From Oscillibacter sp. UBA6647 (GTDB lineage Bacteria > Bacillota > Clostridia > Oscillospirales > Oscillospiraceae), in contig DKLF01000097.1 in assembly GCA_002455655.1 (NCBI GenBank), forward strand, positions 1 through 64,000: a DNA stretch of 64,000 nucleotides, given 5' to 3'. The first letter of the stretch is position 1; every line of letters starts with the position of its first letter. Both the position numbers and the translations under genes were made by a program. Below are positions 25,741 through 34,251 of this stretch, one piece after another. The notes beneath the pieces were generated by a model that did no database searches, had not been told where the DNA came from, and was given only the letters and a program-made list of their open reading frames with translations.

Positions 25741-26670
25741 TTACTCCTTGCCCCGGTGCAGCGCCTGCACATACCGGAACATCTCCTCCTCCGGCGGACG
25801 CTGATCCCGCCGGGGCTGCTGGGCCTGCGTCCGGGGTCGGTCTCCCGCCGCTACCTGCTCCGGGGTGTGCAGTCCCGCCTCGTGCCAGCGCTTCAGGATG
25901 CCGTTTATGTAAGGCCACTTCAACTCGTGGCACTTTAAAATCGTCTTTTCATAGGCCAGGGCCACCGTCTCCGGCAAAAAGCCCCACTCCTGCCACGCGG
26001 CCAAGTATTTTTCCTCCGCCCCCACCGGCGTTCTGTCGCCCAATTGAAGGACCCGCATAAAGGCGGGCAGAGCCTCCTGCCGCCGGGCGTATTTTTTCAG
26101 ATACTCCGCCGCCGCGCTTTGGGTATCAAGCCCCATCCGCGCCCACGCGTATCCCTCTTTTTCAATCTGACGCAGTGTGGGACGGCGTCCCTCTCCATAG
26201 CGCAGGCGAATGCGCTCCGCACAGTGGCACACCAGAAGGTAAATCACGTCGGAAGGCAGGCCCAGATAGTCGTAAAGCCCCAAAAGTGTCCCCATGTCCG
26301 GGGTGGAAAGTTTTTTCCCCAGTTTCCGTTCCACCTCAGCGGCAAGGCCGCGAAACACCCCGTCATCCTCCAGCGCCCCCGTCACGTCCTCCTGCCGGTA
26401 GTCCGGCCGCTCATCCGCCGGCTCCGGCAGCTCCGCCGCCGGAAGAGACACCAGCTCCAACTGGCGAAGCACCAGCTCCGCCGCTTCGATGCGGGTCCGC
26501 TCCCAGCGCAGCTCTCCCGCAAGGGACCGGGGCTGGGTAAGCCCCTGATGGCGCAGCAGCGCCAGATATAAAAGGGACGCGTCCCCGTCCCCCCGCTCTA
26601 AAAGGCGGCGCAGCGCGGCCCCGGAAACGGTGACGCTCTCGTCTCCCAAATGCTTTAAAATTCCTGCCAT
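25741..26670 (-). CDS. DnaD domain primosome protein
   Basis: A 309-residue protein whose C-terminal half is a DnaD domain (about 190-255) ending in the diagnostic YINGILKRW motif. The first 90 residues resemble the winged-helix DDBH1 domain of DnaD/DnaB. An internal stretch (about 110-180) looks like a second, weaker DnaD-type helical domain. DnaD proteins remodel DNA at the origin and recruit the helicase loader, which is encoded by the next gene. The ATG at 26670 follows GGGGAGG, and a sigma-A promoter lies about 100 bases upstream. Confidence 0.82.
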   Translation of the reverse strand: MAGILKHLGDESVTVSGAALRRLLERGDGDASLLYLALLRHQGLTQPRSLAGELRWERTRIEAAELVLRQLELVSLPAAELPEPADERPDYRQEDVTGALEDDGVFRGLAAEVERKLGKKLSTPDMGTLLGLYDYLGLPSDVIYLLVCHCAERIRLRYGEGRRPTLRQIEKEGYAWARMGLDTQSAAAEYLKKYARRQEALPAFMRVLQLGDRTPVGAEEKYLAAWQEWGFLPETVALAYEKTILKCHELKWPYINGILKRWHEAGLHTPEQVAAGDRPRTQAQQPRRDQRPPEEEMFRYVQALHRGKE

Positions 26671-26773
26671 CCGGCGCGCCTCCCCTCTGTCTTACGGCAG
26701 CGCCGCCCACCAAGGTGCGCGAAATTGCCCGTTCTTCCGGAAGCTGAACCGCCCCGGCTTTTTGACATTCCCC

Positions 26774-26802
26774 ATTGTATACGACTTGAGCGCTTCTGAC
26801 AA
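26774..26802 (-). promoter_or_regulatory. Sigma-A promoter for the DnaD-helicase loader operon
   Basis: On the minus strand: TTGTCA, 17 bases, TACAAT. It is about 105 bases before the DnaD start codon and diverges from the zapA promoter. Confidence 0.72.
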
Positions 26803-26854
26803 GCCCAAAACTTTGTCCCAGCGTGGAAAAAAGCTGGAATCCTGCGGGCATATA

Positions 26855-26863
26855 TGATATAAT
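26855..26863 (+). promoter_or_regulatory. Extended -10 promoter for zapA
   Basis: TGATATAAT is a perfect -10 hexamer with the TGN extension; 17 bases before the hexamer is TGGAAT, a poor -35. It is 69 bases before the zapA ATG. Confidence 0.6.
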
Positions 26864-26931
26864 GCTGACTTATAAAAATGGGTTACTATGCCGCGCCCGG
26901 GCGGCAGCTTTAAAAGAGGAGGAATCACAGG

Positions 26932-27279
26932 ATGAATAACCGTGTCACCGTGACGATCTGCGGAGAGGATTACAATTTTGTGGCGGACGAGTCCCCGGAA
27001 TACATGGAAAAAGTGGGCGCCTTTGTGTGCAAAAAAATGGACGAGCTGCTCACCGGCGCCAAGGTGGGCCGGACGGACGCCGCCGTCCTTACCGCCGTCA
27101 ACATCGCGGACGAGCTGTTTAAATCCTATGAGGCGGCAGAAAAGCTGCGCTCCGAGATTAAAAACTACGCGGATGAGGCAGGCCGCGCCCAAGGTGAGGT
27201 TTCCGACTTGAAGCGGGAGGTTTTTCGTCTTCAGCAGAAGTTGGACGCTAAGACCGGCGGAAACGGGAACCGGCGCTGA
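26932..27279 (+). CDS. zapA: Cell division protein ZapA
   Basis: A 115-residue ZapA: globular N-terminal part (RVTVTICGEDYNFVADESPEYM) and a C-terminal coiled coil from about residue 65 (ADELFKSYEAAEKLRSEIK). It cross-links FtsZ filaments at the division ring. The ATG follows AGAGGAGG. The stop codon shares one base with the ATG of the U32 gene, so translation is coupled; this zapA-U32 pairing is common in clostridia. Confidence 0.9.
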   Translation: MNNRVTVTICGEDYNFVADESPEYMEKVGAFVCKKMDELLTGAKVGRTDAAVLTAVNIADELFKSYEAAEKLRSEIKNYADEAGRAQGEVSDLKREVFRLQQKLDAKTGGNGNRR

Positions 27280-29405
27280 TGCGGCCAGAGCTTCTCTCCC
27301 CCGCCGGGTCCCCGGAGTCCCTTCGCGCCGCAGTGGAGTGCGGAGCGGACGCGGTGTATCTGGGCTGGGGCAGCTTTAACGCCCGTCAAAGCGCGAAAAA
27401 CTTCTCTGATGAGGAGTTTTCCGAGGCTCTGCAATACTGCCACGAGCGGGGCATAAAGGTCTATCTGACGCTGAACACGCTGGTGTCCGACCGGGAGCTG
27501 GACGCCGCGCTTGTCTGTGCGAAAACCGCCTCCAATCTGGGGGTGGACGCGGTGCTCGTGCAGGATCTGGGCCTGTTTGACCTGCTGCACCGCGCCCTGC
27601 CGGACCTTCCGCTCCATGCCAGCACACAGATGAGCCTGTTTACCTCCGGCGGGGCCTGCGAAGCGGCAGCGGACGGATGTGAGCGGGTGGTAATCGCCCG
27701 GGAATGCTCACGGGCGGACACCGCAAACATCTGCAAAAACTGCCCCGCAGAGATTGAGGTCTTTGTCCACGGGGCGCTGTGCATGTGCTATTCGGGTCAG
27801 TGCGCCATGAGCGCGCTGATTGGAGGTCGGTCGGGAAACCGGGGCCGGTGCGCCCAGCCCTGCCGCCTGCCCTATACCCTGACGGAGTTATCCGGCCCGG
27901 ACGTGTCCGGACTGGAATCTCCGCCGTCTCTGCTGGGAAATCCGAAAAAAAACACCTACCCCCTCAGCCTGAAGGACAACTGTCTGGCAGGCTTTTTAGA
28001 AGACATGGCCCAAATGGGCGTGGCCTGCCTGAAGCTGGAAGGGCGCATGAAGCGTCCGGAGTATGTGGCGGTGGTAACGGGTATCTATGCCCGCCTTCTG
28101 CGGGAGCACCGTGGCCCCACGGCGGAGGAAGCCGCCGCGCTGGAAGCCGCTTTTTCCCGCTCCGGCTTTACCGACGGATACTGGCGGGGCCTGTCCGGTC
28201 CTGGGCAGTTCGGCGTGCGTCCCGCGGACGCGGAGGAGCCGAAGGAGCTTTTCGCGCAGGCAAAAGCCGCTGTTGAAAAGGGCGGGATGCGGACGGTCCC
28301 TGTGACTATGGAGGCTGTTTTTCGCAAAAACCAGCCCTGCACCCTGACCGTTCGAGACGACGCGAACCGGGCAGGCACGGCCACCGGCCCCGCCCCTGAG
28401 GAAGCCCGAAATCGGGCGGTAACCGAGGAGGAACTGGAAACCCGGCTGAAAAAAACCGGCGGCACCGCCTATCGGTGCGAAGCCGTGTCGGTGACGCTTG
28501 AAGACGGGCTGTCTGTTTCGGCGGCAACGGTAAACGCCCTGCGGCGGGACGCTTTGGCAAATCTCACCGCCCTGCGAATTGCGCCGCCGGAGCGGCGCGT
28601 TTTGTCCGTTCCCCCTCTTGAAAAGGCCGCTGGCTATGACGGAGAACCGGCCCTGACCTGCTCTCTGGTCCGCGAGGAGCAGCTTACACCCTCGCTTTTG
28701 GCGCTGCGCCCGGAGCGGGTATATCTTCCCTTGGAGTTCTTTGAAACGATAGACGCTTTACCGCCATTTGACGGGGAATACTGCGTCGTTCTCCCTCGTG
28801 TCTGGCGGGACGGGGACGAGCCGTATTTTATTAAGCTGCTGAAGAAGGCGGAAGGTCTGGGCGTTTCCTCCGCCATGGTGGGAAATCTGGGGCATCTGCC
28901 TCTGCTCCGTAATCAGGGCTTTTTTCCCTATGGGGATTTTGGTTTAAACGTTTTTAACGGACGGGCACTTTCCTATCTGGCAAACAAGGGTCTGCAATCC
29001 GCCGCGGTTTCCTTTGAGCTGCGGGGCGCGCAGATTCGGGACATGCCGAAACTTCTGCCCACAGAGGCCATTGTCTACGGTCGTCTTCCCCTGATGCTTA
29101 CGGAAAACTGCCTTGTTCGCAACGAAACCGGCTGCTCCTGCCGCCGCCCCTATGCCCTGACCGACCGCACGGGGGCCGCCTTTCCCCTTCTTCCCGCTTG
29201 GGGCCACCGGACGGAGGTTCAAAACTGCAAGCCTTTGTATCTGGGGGACCGGGACGACTGGAAGCGTCTTGGTCTGCGGTATGCCCGGCTGCGGTTCACC
29301 ACAGAGTCCCCGGAAGAGTGCGTTCAGGTTTTTCGGGATTATCTTTCCGGCGGGGACGCTCCGGCGGAATTTACCCGCGGCCTGTTTGACCGGGGCGTGG
29401 AATGA
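27279..29405 (+). CDS. U32 family peptidase (RlhA/YhbU-like)
   Basis: A 708-residue member of peptidase family U32. The N-terminal TIM-barrel part begins ELLSPAGSPESLRAAVECGADAVYLG and contains the U32 signature region VFVHGALCMCYSGQCAMS with the downstream cysteines GRCAQPCR, probably ligands of an iron-sulfur cluster. The C-terminal 300 residues match the DUF3656-type extension. In Escherichia coli the relative RlhA hydroxylates C2501 of 23S rRNA, while others modify tRNA, so RNA hydroxylation is at least as likely as proteolysis. It starts at the ATG sharing one base with the zapA stop. Confidence 0.88.
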   Translation: MRPELLSPAGSPESLRAAVECGADAVYLGWGSFNARQSAKNFSDEEFSEALQYCHERGIKVYLTLNTLVSDRELDAALVCAKTASNLGVDAVLVQDLGLFDLLHRALPDLPLHASTQMSLFTSGGACEAAADGCERVVIARECSRADTANICKNCPAEIEVFVHGALCMCYSGQCAMSALIGGRSGNRGRCAQPCRLPYTLTELSGPDVSGLESPPSLLGNPKKNTYPLSLKDNCLAGFLEDMAQMGVACLKLEGRMKRPEYVAVVTGIYARLLREHRGPTAEEAAALEAAFSRSGFTDGYWRGLSGPGQFGVRPADAEEPKELFAQAKAAVEKGGMRTVPVTMEAVFRKNQPCTLTVRDDANRAGTATGPAPEEARNRAVTEEELETRLKKTGGTAYRCEAVSVTLEDGLSVSAATVNALRRDALANLTALRIAPPERRVLSVPPLEKAAGYDGEPALTCSLVREEQLTPSLLALRPERVYLPLEFFETIDALPPFDGEYCVVLPRVWRDGDEPYFIKLLKKAEGLGVSSAMVGNLGHLPLLRNQGFFPYGDFGLNVFNGRALSYLANKGLQSAAVSFELRGAQIRDMPKLLPTEAIVYGRLPLMLTENCLVRNETGCSCRRPYALTDRTGAAFPLLPAWGHRTEVQNCKPLYLGDRDDWKRLGLRYARLRFTTESPEECVQVFRDYLSGGDAPAEFTRGLFDRGVE

Positions 29406-29472
29406 GTAAACATTAGTCCTATCTGTAATTTTTTCGAGCTATTTTACAATCTGTATTGATTTTGGAGTGTTT

Positions 29473-29901
29473 ATGAATATCAAGGTCCGTTATTTTTGCG
29501 AGGATTTAGAGCCACTGCGCTATGTGGATGGAAAGTCCGACTGGATTGATTTGCAGGCGGCGGAGACGGTGACGCTGAAGGCAGGCGAATTTCGCCTGAT
29601 TTCTCTGGGTGTGGCCATCGCCCTGCCGGAGGGATACGAAGCCCACATCGTTCCCCGCAGCTCGACTTTTAAGAACTATGGCATTTTGCAGACCAACTCC
29701 ATGGGCGTGGTGGACAACAGCTATTGCGGGGACAACGATCTTTGGCGCTTTCCCGCCTACGCCACACGGGACGTGACGGTGGAAAAGGGCACGCGCATCT
29801 GCCAGTTTCGGGTAATGAATCACCAGCCCCGATTGGAATTTACCGCCGTAGAACATCTGGGCGGGCCTGACCGGGGCGGTTTTGGGTCCACGGGGAAGTG
29901 A
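29473..29901 (+). CDS. dut: dUTP diphosphatase
   Basis: A 142-residue trimeric-type dUTPase. Recognisable motifs are [12 protein letters not shown] (motif 2), [10 protein letters not shown] (motif 3, with the catalytic Asp), GTRICQFRV (motif 4) and the C-terminal [10 protein letters not shown] (motif 5) that closes over the nucleotide. Motif 1 is degenerate (SDWIDLQAA). It turns dUTP into dUMP and pyrophosphate. The ATG at 29473 follows GGAG at a short five-base spacing; a GTG two codons earlier is the alternative. The 67-base gap upstream has a TACAAT but no matching -35. Confidence 0.92.
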   Translation: MNIKVRYFCEDLEPLRYVDGKSDWIDLQAAETVTLKAGEFRLISLGVAIALPEGYEAHIVPRSSTFKNYGILQTNSMGVVDNSYCGDNDLWRFPAYATRDVTVEKGTRICQFRVMNHQPRLEFTAVEHLGGPDRGGFGSTGK

Positions 29902-29964
29902 TTTTTATTAAAATTAAAAATATTCCAGCGGCTTTGCCCGCTTTTGGAATAAGGAGAACGCAGG

Positions 29965-30543
29965 ATGTCTAAGATGATATTGGCCTCCGGGTCCCCCCGG
30001 CGGCAAGAACTGCTTCGGCTGATGGGGCTGAGTGAGTTTGAAATCAGGCCCCCGGAGGTGGAGGAAGACTTTCCCGCCGGTCTGACTCCGCAGGAGACGG
30101 TGGAATACATCTCCCGGAAAAAGTGCGATGCGGCTGCGGCTGTCGCCGCTCCGGACGAGATGATCATTGCGGCGGACACCATGGTATTTGTGGACGGCGC
30201 ACCTTTGGGCAAGCCCGCAGACGAGGCGGATGCCCTGCGGATGCTGACGCTGCTTCAGGGCCGGGGCCATGTGGTCTGCACGGGGGTAAGCGTCTGCGGC
30301 AATGGAAAAACCGTGACGGAGTCGGAATCCACGGAGGTCTTTTTCCGTTCCGCCAGTCAAGAGGAGCTGGCGGCCTATATCCGCAGCGGCGAGCCGATGG
30401 ACAAAGCCGGAGCCTATGGAGTTCAGGGTCTGGGCGCACTTTTGGTGGAGGGCATCCGGGGCGACTTTTACAACGTGATGGGCCTTCCCGTTCTGCGGCT
30501 GAGCCGCATGCTGGGCGGATTTGGTATCCGTTTTTTTAACTGA
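29965..30543 (+). CDS. maf: Maf family nucleotide pyrophosphatase
   Basis: A 192-residue Maf protein: ILASGSPRRQELL at the N terminus (nucleotide-binding), the AADTMVFVDG motif, and KAGAYGVQGLGALLVEGIRGDFYNVMGLPV. It hydrolyses non-canonical or selected nucleoside triphosphates to monophosphates. It leads straight into mreC-mreD-mrdA, the usual clostridial arrangement. The ATG at 29965 follows AAGGAG. Confidence 0.95.
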   Translation: MSKMILASGSPRRQELLRLMGLSEFEIRPPEVEEDFPAGLTPQETVEYISRKKCDAAAAVAAPDEMIIAADTMVFVDGAPLGKPADEADALRMLTLLQGRGHVVCTGVSVCGNGKTVTESESTEVFFRSASQEELAAYIRSGEPMDKAGAYGVQGLGALLVEGIRGDFYNVMGLPVLRLSRMLGGFGIRFFN

Positions 30544-30578
30544 TTTGGAATTGCTGAGAATTTGTCGGGGGCATTGAC

Positions 30579-31421
30579 TTGAAAGAATTTCTGAAACGGC
30601 ACGGACTTTGGGTCCTGTTCGCCACGGCGGTGATCGCCGTGGTGCTTGCGGTGCTCTCCGTGTTCAGCACCACCTCCTCCCCGCTGGTGAATCTGGCGCA
30701 GACCATTACCTCTCCCTTTCGGGCGGCGTACACCGCCGCTGCGGGCTGGCTGATGGATAAGCAAAATTACTATGAGGATATCACGGCCCTGAAAACGGAA
30801 AACCAGGAGCTGAAAAAGAGGATTGCCGAAATGGAGGCGGAGGTGCGTCAGGCCCAGAATGACAGCGAGGAAAACGAGCGGCTGCGCAGCTTGATGAATC
30901 TGCGTGAGCAGCGCCGGGACCTCAGCGATTTGGAGGCCGCCACCATCACGGAGCACTCCACCTCCAACTGGACCAGCTATCTGACGCTGAACCGGGGCAC
31001 GGACCACGGCGTGGAAAAGAACGACTGCGTGATTACGGAGGCCGGATATCTGGTGGGCGTGGTCAGCGAGGTGGGGAGCAACTGGTGCACCGTGTTGAAC
31101 ATTGTCGACACGGACACCTCCATGGGCGCGCAGGTCTTTCGCACGGACGACATCGGCGTGGCCGAGGGAGATTTTGCGCTGATGAGCCAAAGTCGGCTGC
31201 GGCTGGACTTTCTTCCCGCCGGGGCGCAGCTTTTAAACGGCGATCTGGTGGTGACCTCCGGTCTTGGCGGCTATTACCCCTCCGGCCTTGTCATCGGCAT
31301 GGTAGAGGAGGTCCAAACCGACGATTCCGGGGCCACGTCCTATGCCATTTTGCGACCCAGCGCGGAATTTAACGACCTGACGCAGGTCTTTATTATCAAA
31401 TCCTTCGACATTGTGGATTGA
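30579..31421 (+). CDS. mreC: Rod shape-determining protein MreC
   Basis: A 280-residue MreC: one membrane helix (about 11-31), a coiled coil (about 67-105, rich in Glu/Lys) and the extracellular double beta-barrel domain (NRGTDHGVEKNDCVITEAGYLVGVV, later GLGGYYPSGLVIGMV). It activates PBP2 in the elongation machinery. It uses a TTG start at 30579; no ATG is available in frame before the membrane helix. MreB is not encoded in the window. Confidence 0.93.
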   Translation: MKEFLKRHGLWVLFATAVIAVVLAVLSVFSTTSSPLVNLAQTITSPFRAAYTAAAGWLMDKQNYYEDITALKTENQELKKRIAEMEAEVRQAQNDSEENERLRSLMNLREQRRDLSDLEAATITEHSTSNWTSYLTLNRGTDHGVEKNDCVITEAGYLVGVVSEVGSNWCTVLNIVDTDTSMGAQVFRTDDIGVAEGDFALMSQSRLRLDFLPAGAQLLNGDLVVTSGLGGYYPSGLVIGMVEEVQTDDSGATSYAILRPSAEFNDLTQVFIIKSFDIVD

Positions 31422-31433
31422 AAGGCGGCGTTT

Positions 31434-31958
31434 ATGACTCCCCGACAGGAAACCATTCATAAATGGGGGCTGTACGCCCTGCTTACGCTGTTTTGCTGCG
31501 CGTGGCAAGGAGCGGTTCTGCAATATATGCGGCTTGGGGGCGTGTTTCCCTTTGTCTATCCCATTCTTGCCGCAATTCTCTCCACACTGGAGGGGCCTGT
31601 TTCCGGAATGATTTATTCTTTGGTTCTGGGCGTGGTCTGCGACTTGACTATCTCCGCACCCATCCCTTGCTTCTACACGCTGGTATTCCCTCTCGCCGGC
31701 CTGCTGGCGGGGATTTTGGCCAGAAGCGTGCTGTCCTCCGGCTTTCTCAGCGCGCTGGTAACCTCTATGGCCGCGTTTGTTCTCACTGGCGCATTCCACG
31801 GGCTGATCTTTATGTTTTCCTCTCGCCCCGCCTGGGGGCAGACGGCCATTGTCTGCGCCAAAGAGCTGGGCGTGTCTCTTCCCTGGGCGCTGCCGGTATA
31901 TTTTCTGTTTCGCCGGGTGTGGCGCAGGTGCCTTGGAAACGAGCCTACCCGTTTATAA
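31434..31958 (+). CDS. mreD: Rod shape-determining protein MreD
   Basis: A 174-residue protein of five hydrophobic segments, with the MreD features of a first helix, the PFVYPILAAILSTLEGPVSG loop and FSSRPAWGQTA. MreD is the integral-membrane partner of MreC. It is placed between mreC and the PBP2 gene and its ATG at 31434 follows AAAGGCGG. Assignment rests on topology and position as much as on sequence, since MreD is weakly conserved. Confidence 0.85.
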   Translation: MTPRQETIHKWGLYALLTLFCCAWQGAVLQYMRLGGVFPFVYPILAAILSTLEGPVSGMIYSLVLGVVCDLTISAPIPCFYTLVFPLAGLLAGILARSVLSSGFLSALVTSMAAFVLTGAFHGLIFMFSSRPAWGQTAIVCAKELGVSLPWALPVYFLFRRVWRRCLGNEPTRL

Positions 31959-32070
31959 GCTGTAGTTCCTGCTTTGTGCGGCGGGCTTTTCCCCTCATTT
32001 TTACAAATGCTTGCTTTGCGGACCCGCGCGCTTTGGGCGCGGACCCGCCCGATTGTCTGGAGGTAGACCC

Positions 32071-34164
32071 TTGCTTGAGACAAAATTCAATTCCACGCGC
32101 CGCTTGTATATTTTGAGTGGCTTTCTGCTTTGCGTGCTTCTGACCTACGTGGGCGTGATGTACAATACGCAGATCAGCAACGGGAGCTATTACCGGGAGC
32201 AGTCTGTCCGCACCATTGCCAGCACGGAGACGGTGGAGGCCTCCCGGGGCATTCTCACCGACCGCAACGGACAGGTGATGGTTTCCAATCGGCAGACCTA
32301 TGCTCTTACCTTTGACATGTCCCTGCTCAATGAAGAGGACGACAAAAACGCAGCCATTCTGCGCCTGATTCAACTATGCAGGCAGCGTGGCGTTCTGTGG
32401 AAAGACAATCTTCCCATGAGCCAAACCGCGCCCTACGCCTACACGGTGGACACCGCTGGAACGGTGCAGAGGGACCGCTTTTCCAAATTCCTGCAATCCA
32501 GCCTAAAGGCTCTGTCCACCAATGTGAACCGGGAAAACGTCACCAATGAGCTGCTTTCCTCCATCCTCTCGCCGCGCGAGCTGATGAATCAAATGCGGAC
32601 TTTTTTCGAGATTCCGGAGGATTGGTCGGATGCGGACGCAAGGGCCGTTGCCGGAGTGCGTTATGAGCTGGAAATCCGCAAGCTGGTCAATACCACGGCA
32701 TATGTCTTTGCGGAGGATGTGGACACGGAGCTGATTTCTCTGGTGAAGGACGGAAACTACCGGGGTGCGAAGGTTTTCACCTCCTCCGTCCGGGAATATG
32801 ACACCGACGCCGCGGCCCATGTGCTGGGTACCGTGGGCCGCGTGGAAGCAGAGGATTTGGCCGCCAACCCCGATGTTTACAGCGGCGAGGACTGGATTGG
32901 AAAATCCGGTGTGGAGCTGGCCTTTGAGGGATATCTTCGAGGCGAGGACGGGACGCGCCTGATTTCCTCCAACGATCAGGGGAAGATTACCAGCGAATTT
33001 TACACCGCCCAGCCTAAGCCGGGAAACACCGTCGCCCTGACACTGGACCTGAATCTTCAGGAAGCCACGGAGCAGGCGCTGGCAAACACCATCACCGAGA
33101 TGAATAAACAAGACGGCAACACCACCCGGGGCGCTGGCGCCGCTGTGATTGAGGTGGGCACCGGCGAGGTTTTGGCGCTGGCCTCTTATCCCACCTTCAG
33201 CCTTGCCAGCTACAATCAGGATTACGCGCTGTTCAGCAGCGATCCGGGAGAGCCGTTTTATAACCGGGCCACCCATGGCCGCTATCCCCCCGGCTCCACC
33301 TTCAAGCCCTGCACGGCCATTGCCGCGCTGGAATCCGGCGTGGTAACTTTGACGGAAAAAATTCGGGACACCGGCCGCTGGTACTACCCCGACATGATTG
33401 CGGGGACAGACCCCTTTTCCGCCTGGTGCTGGAAACGGAGCGGTCACGGCCTGCAAAACATTACACAGGCCATTACCAACTCCTGCAATTACTTTTTCTA
33501 CACTATGGGTTATCGCCTGGGAATTGAGCGGCTGGACGAATACGCCGCCGCCTTCGGACTTGGCAGCAAAACCGGCATTGAAATCGGAGAAGACCCCGGC
33601 ATTTTGGCGGGACCGGAGTATTCCGAGTCAGTGGGCCAGACGTGGTATGGCGGCAACACCGTCATGGCGGCCATTGGACAGTCCGACAACCTCTTTACCC
33701 CCCTTCAGCTTGCCAACTACATTGCCACCTTGGTGGGCGGGGGCGAGCACTATCCGGCTCACCTTCTCAAGTCGGTAAAGGCCTATGACAACTCCTCCGT
33801 GATTTTCACCGGCGTACCGGACCCGGTGAACACCATTGAAATCAAGCCGGAGAATTTGGCCGCCGTGAAAAACGGAATGCACGACCTGACCACCAAGGGA
33901 AGCCTCGCCAGCTACTTCCGCAACTGCGTGGTGGATACGGGCGCAAAAACCGGCACGGCACAGATTACCAAAAGTACCAAAAACAACGGCGTATTCGTTT
34001 GCTTTGCCCCTTTTGACGACCCGAAAATCGCCGTGGCTTTGGTGATTGAGCAGGGCGGCTCCGGCGCGGCGCTGGCCTCCACCGCTGTGGATATTCTCAA
34101 TGCCTACTTTACCAAAGAGGAAATCGGCACCGTGATTCTGGGAGAGAATCAGCTTCTTCCATAA
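32071..34164 (+). CDS. mrdA: Penicillin-binding protein 2 (elongation transpeptidase)
   Basis: A class B penicillin-binding protein of 697 residues when started at TTG 32071, which has GGAGGT six bases before it. One membrane helix (about 13-35) anchors an extracellular dimerisation domain and transpeptidase domain. The active-site motifs are STFK (Ser409, in PPGSTFKP), SCN (in NSCNYFFY) and KTGT near residue 630. It cross-links peptidoglycan along the cell side wall with RodA and MreCD. The 112 bases between mreD and this gene hold GC-rich imperfect repeats (GCGGACCCGC twice) but no promoter that I trust. Confidence 0.93.
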   Translation: MLETKFNSTRRLYILSGFLLCVLLTYVGVMYNTQISNGSYYREQSVRTIASTETVEASRGILTDRNGQVMVSNRQTYALTFDMSLLNEEDDKNAAILRLIQLCRQRGVLWKDNLPMSQTAPYAYTVDTAGTVQRDRFSKFLQSSLKALSTNVNRENVTNELLSSILSPRELMNQMRTFFEIPEDWSDADARAVAGVRYELEIRKLVNTTAYVFAEDVDTELISLVKDGNYRGAKVFTSSVREYDTDAAAHVLGTVGRVEAEDLAANPDVYSGEDWIGKSGVELAFEGYLRGEDGTRLISSNDQGKITSEFYTAQPKPGNTVALTLDLNLQEATEQALANTITEMNKQDGNTTRGAGAAVIEVGTGEVLALASYPTFSLASYNQDYALFSSDPGEPFYNRATHGRYPPGSTFKPCTAIAALESGVVTLTEKIRDTGRWYYPDMIAGTDPFSAWCWKRSGHGLQNITQAITNSCNYFFYTMGYRLGIERLDEYAAAFGLGSKTGIEIGEDPGILAGPEYSESVGQTWYGGNTVMAAIGQSDNLFTPLQLANYIATLVGGGEHYPAHLLKSVKAYDNSSVIFTGVPDPVNTIEIKPENLAAVKNGMHDLTTKGSLASYFRNCVVDTGAKTGTAQITKSTKNNGVFVCFAPFDDPKIAVALVIEQGGSGAALASTAVDILNAYFTKEEIGTVILGENQLLP

Positions 34165-34174
34165 TCTTTGCTGC

Positions 34175-34209
34175 GGTCCGGCAGGAGCAATCCGGCCGGA
34201 CCGTTTTTT
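34175..34209 (+). terminator. Terminator after the mreCD-mrdA unit
   Basis: Perfect arms GGTCCGGC and GCCGGACC with a 12-base loop, followed by GTTTTTT. Confidence 0.85.
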
Positions 34210-34251
34210 ACATTGTTTTACTTCGGCTTTCTGGAAAGGATTGTACCCGTT

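Noticed and set aside
34168..34251. N-terminal extension of the GH13 enzyme
   Set aside because: It would begin before and translate through the terminator at 34175-34209; the ATG at 34252 fits the family start.
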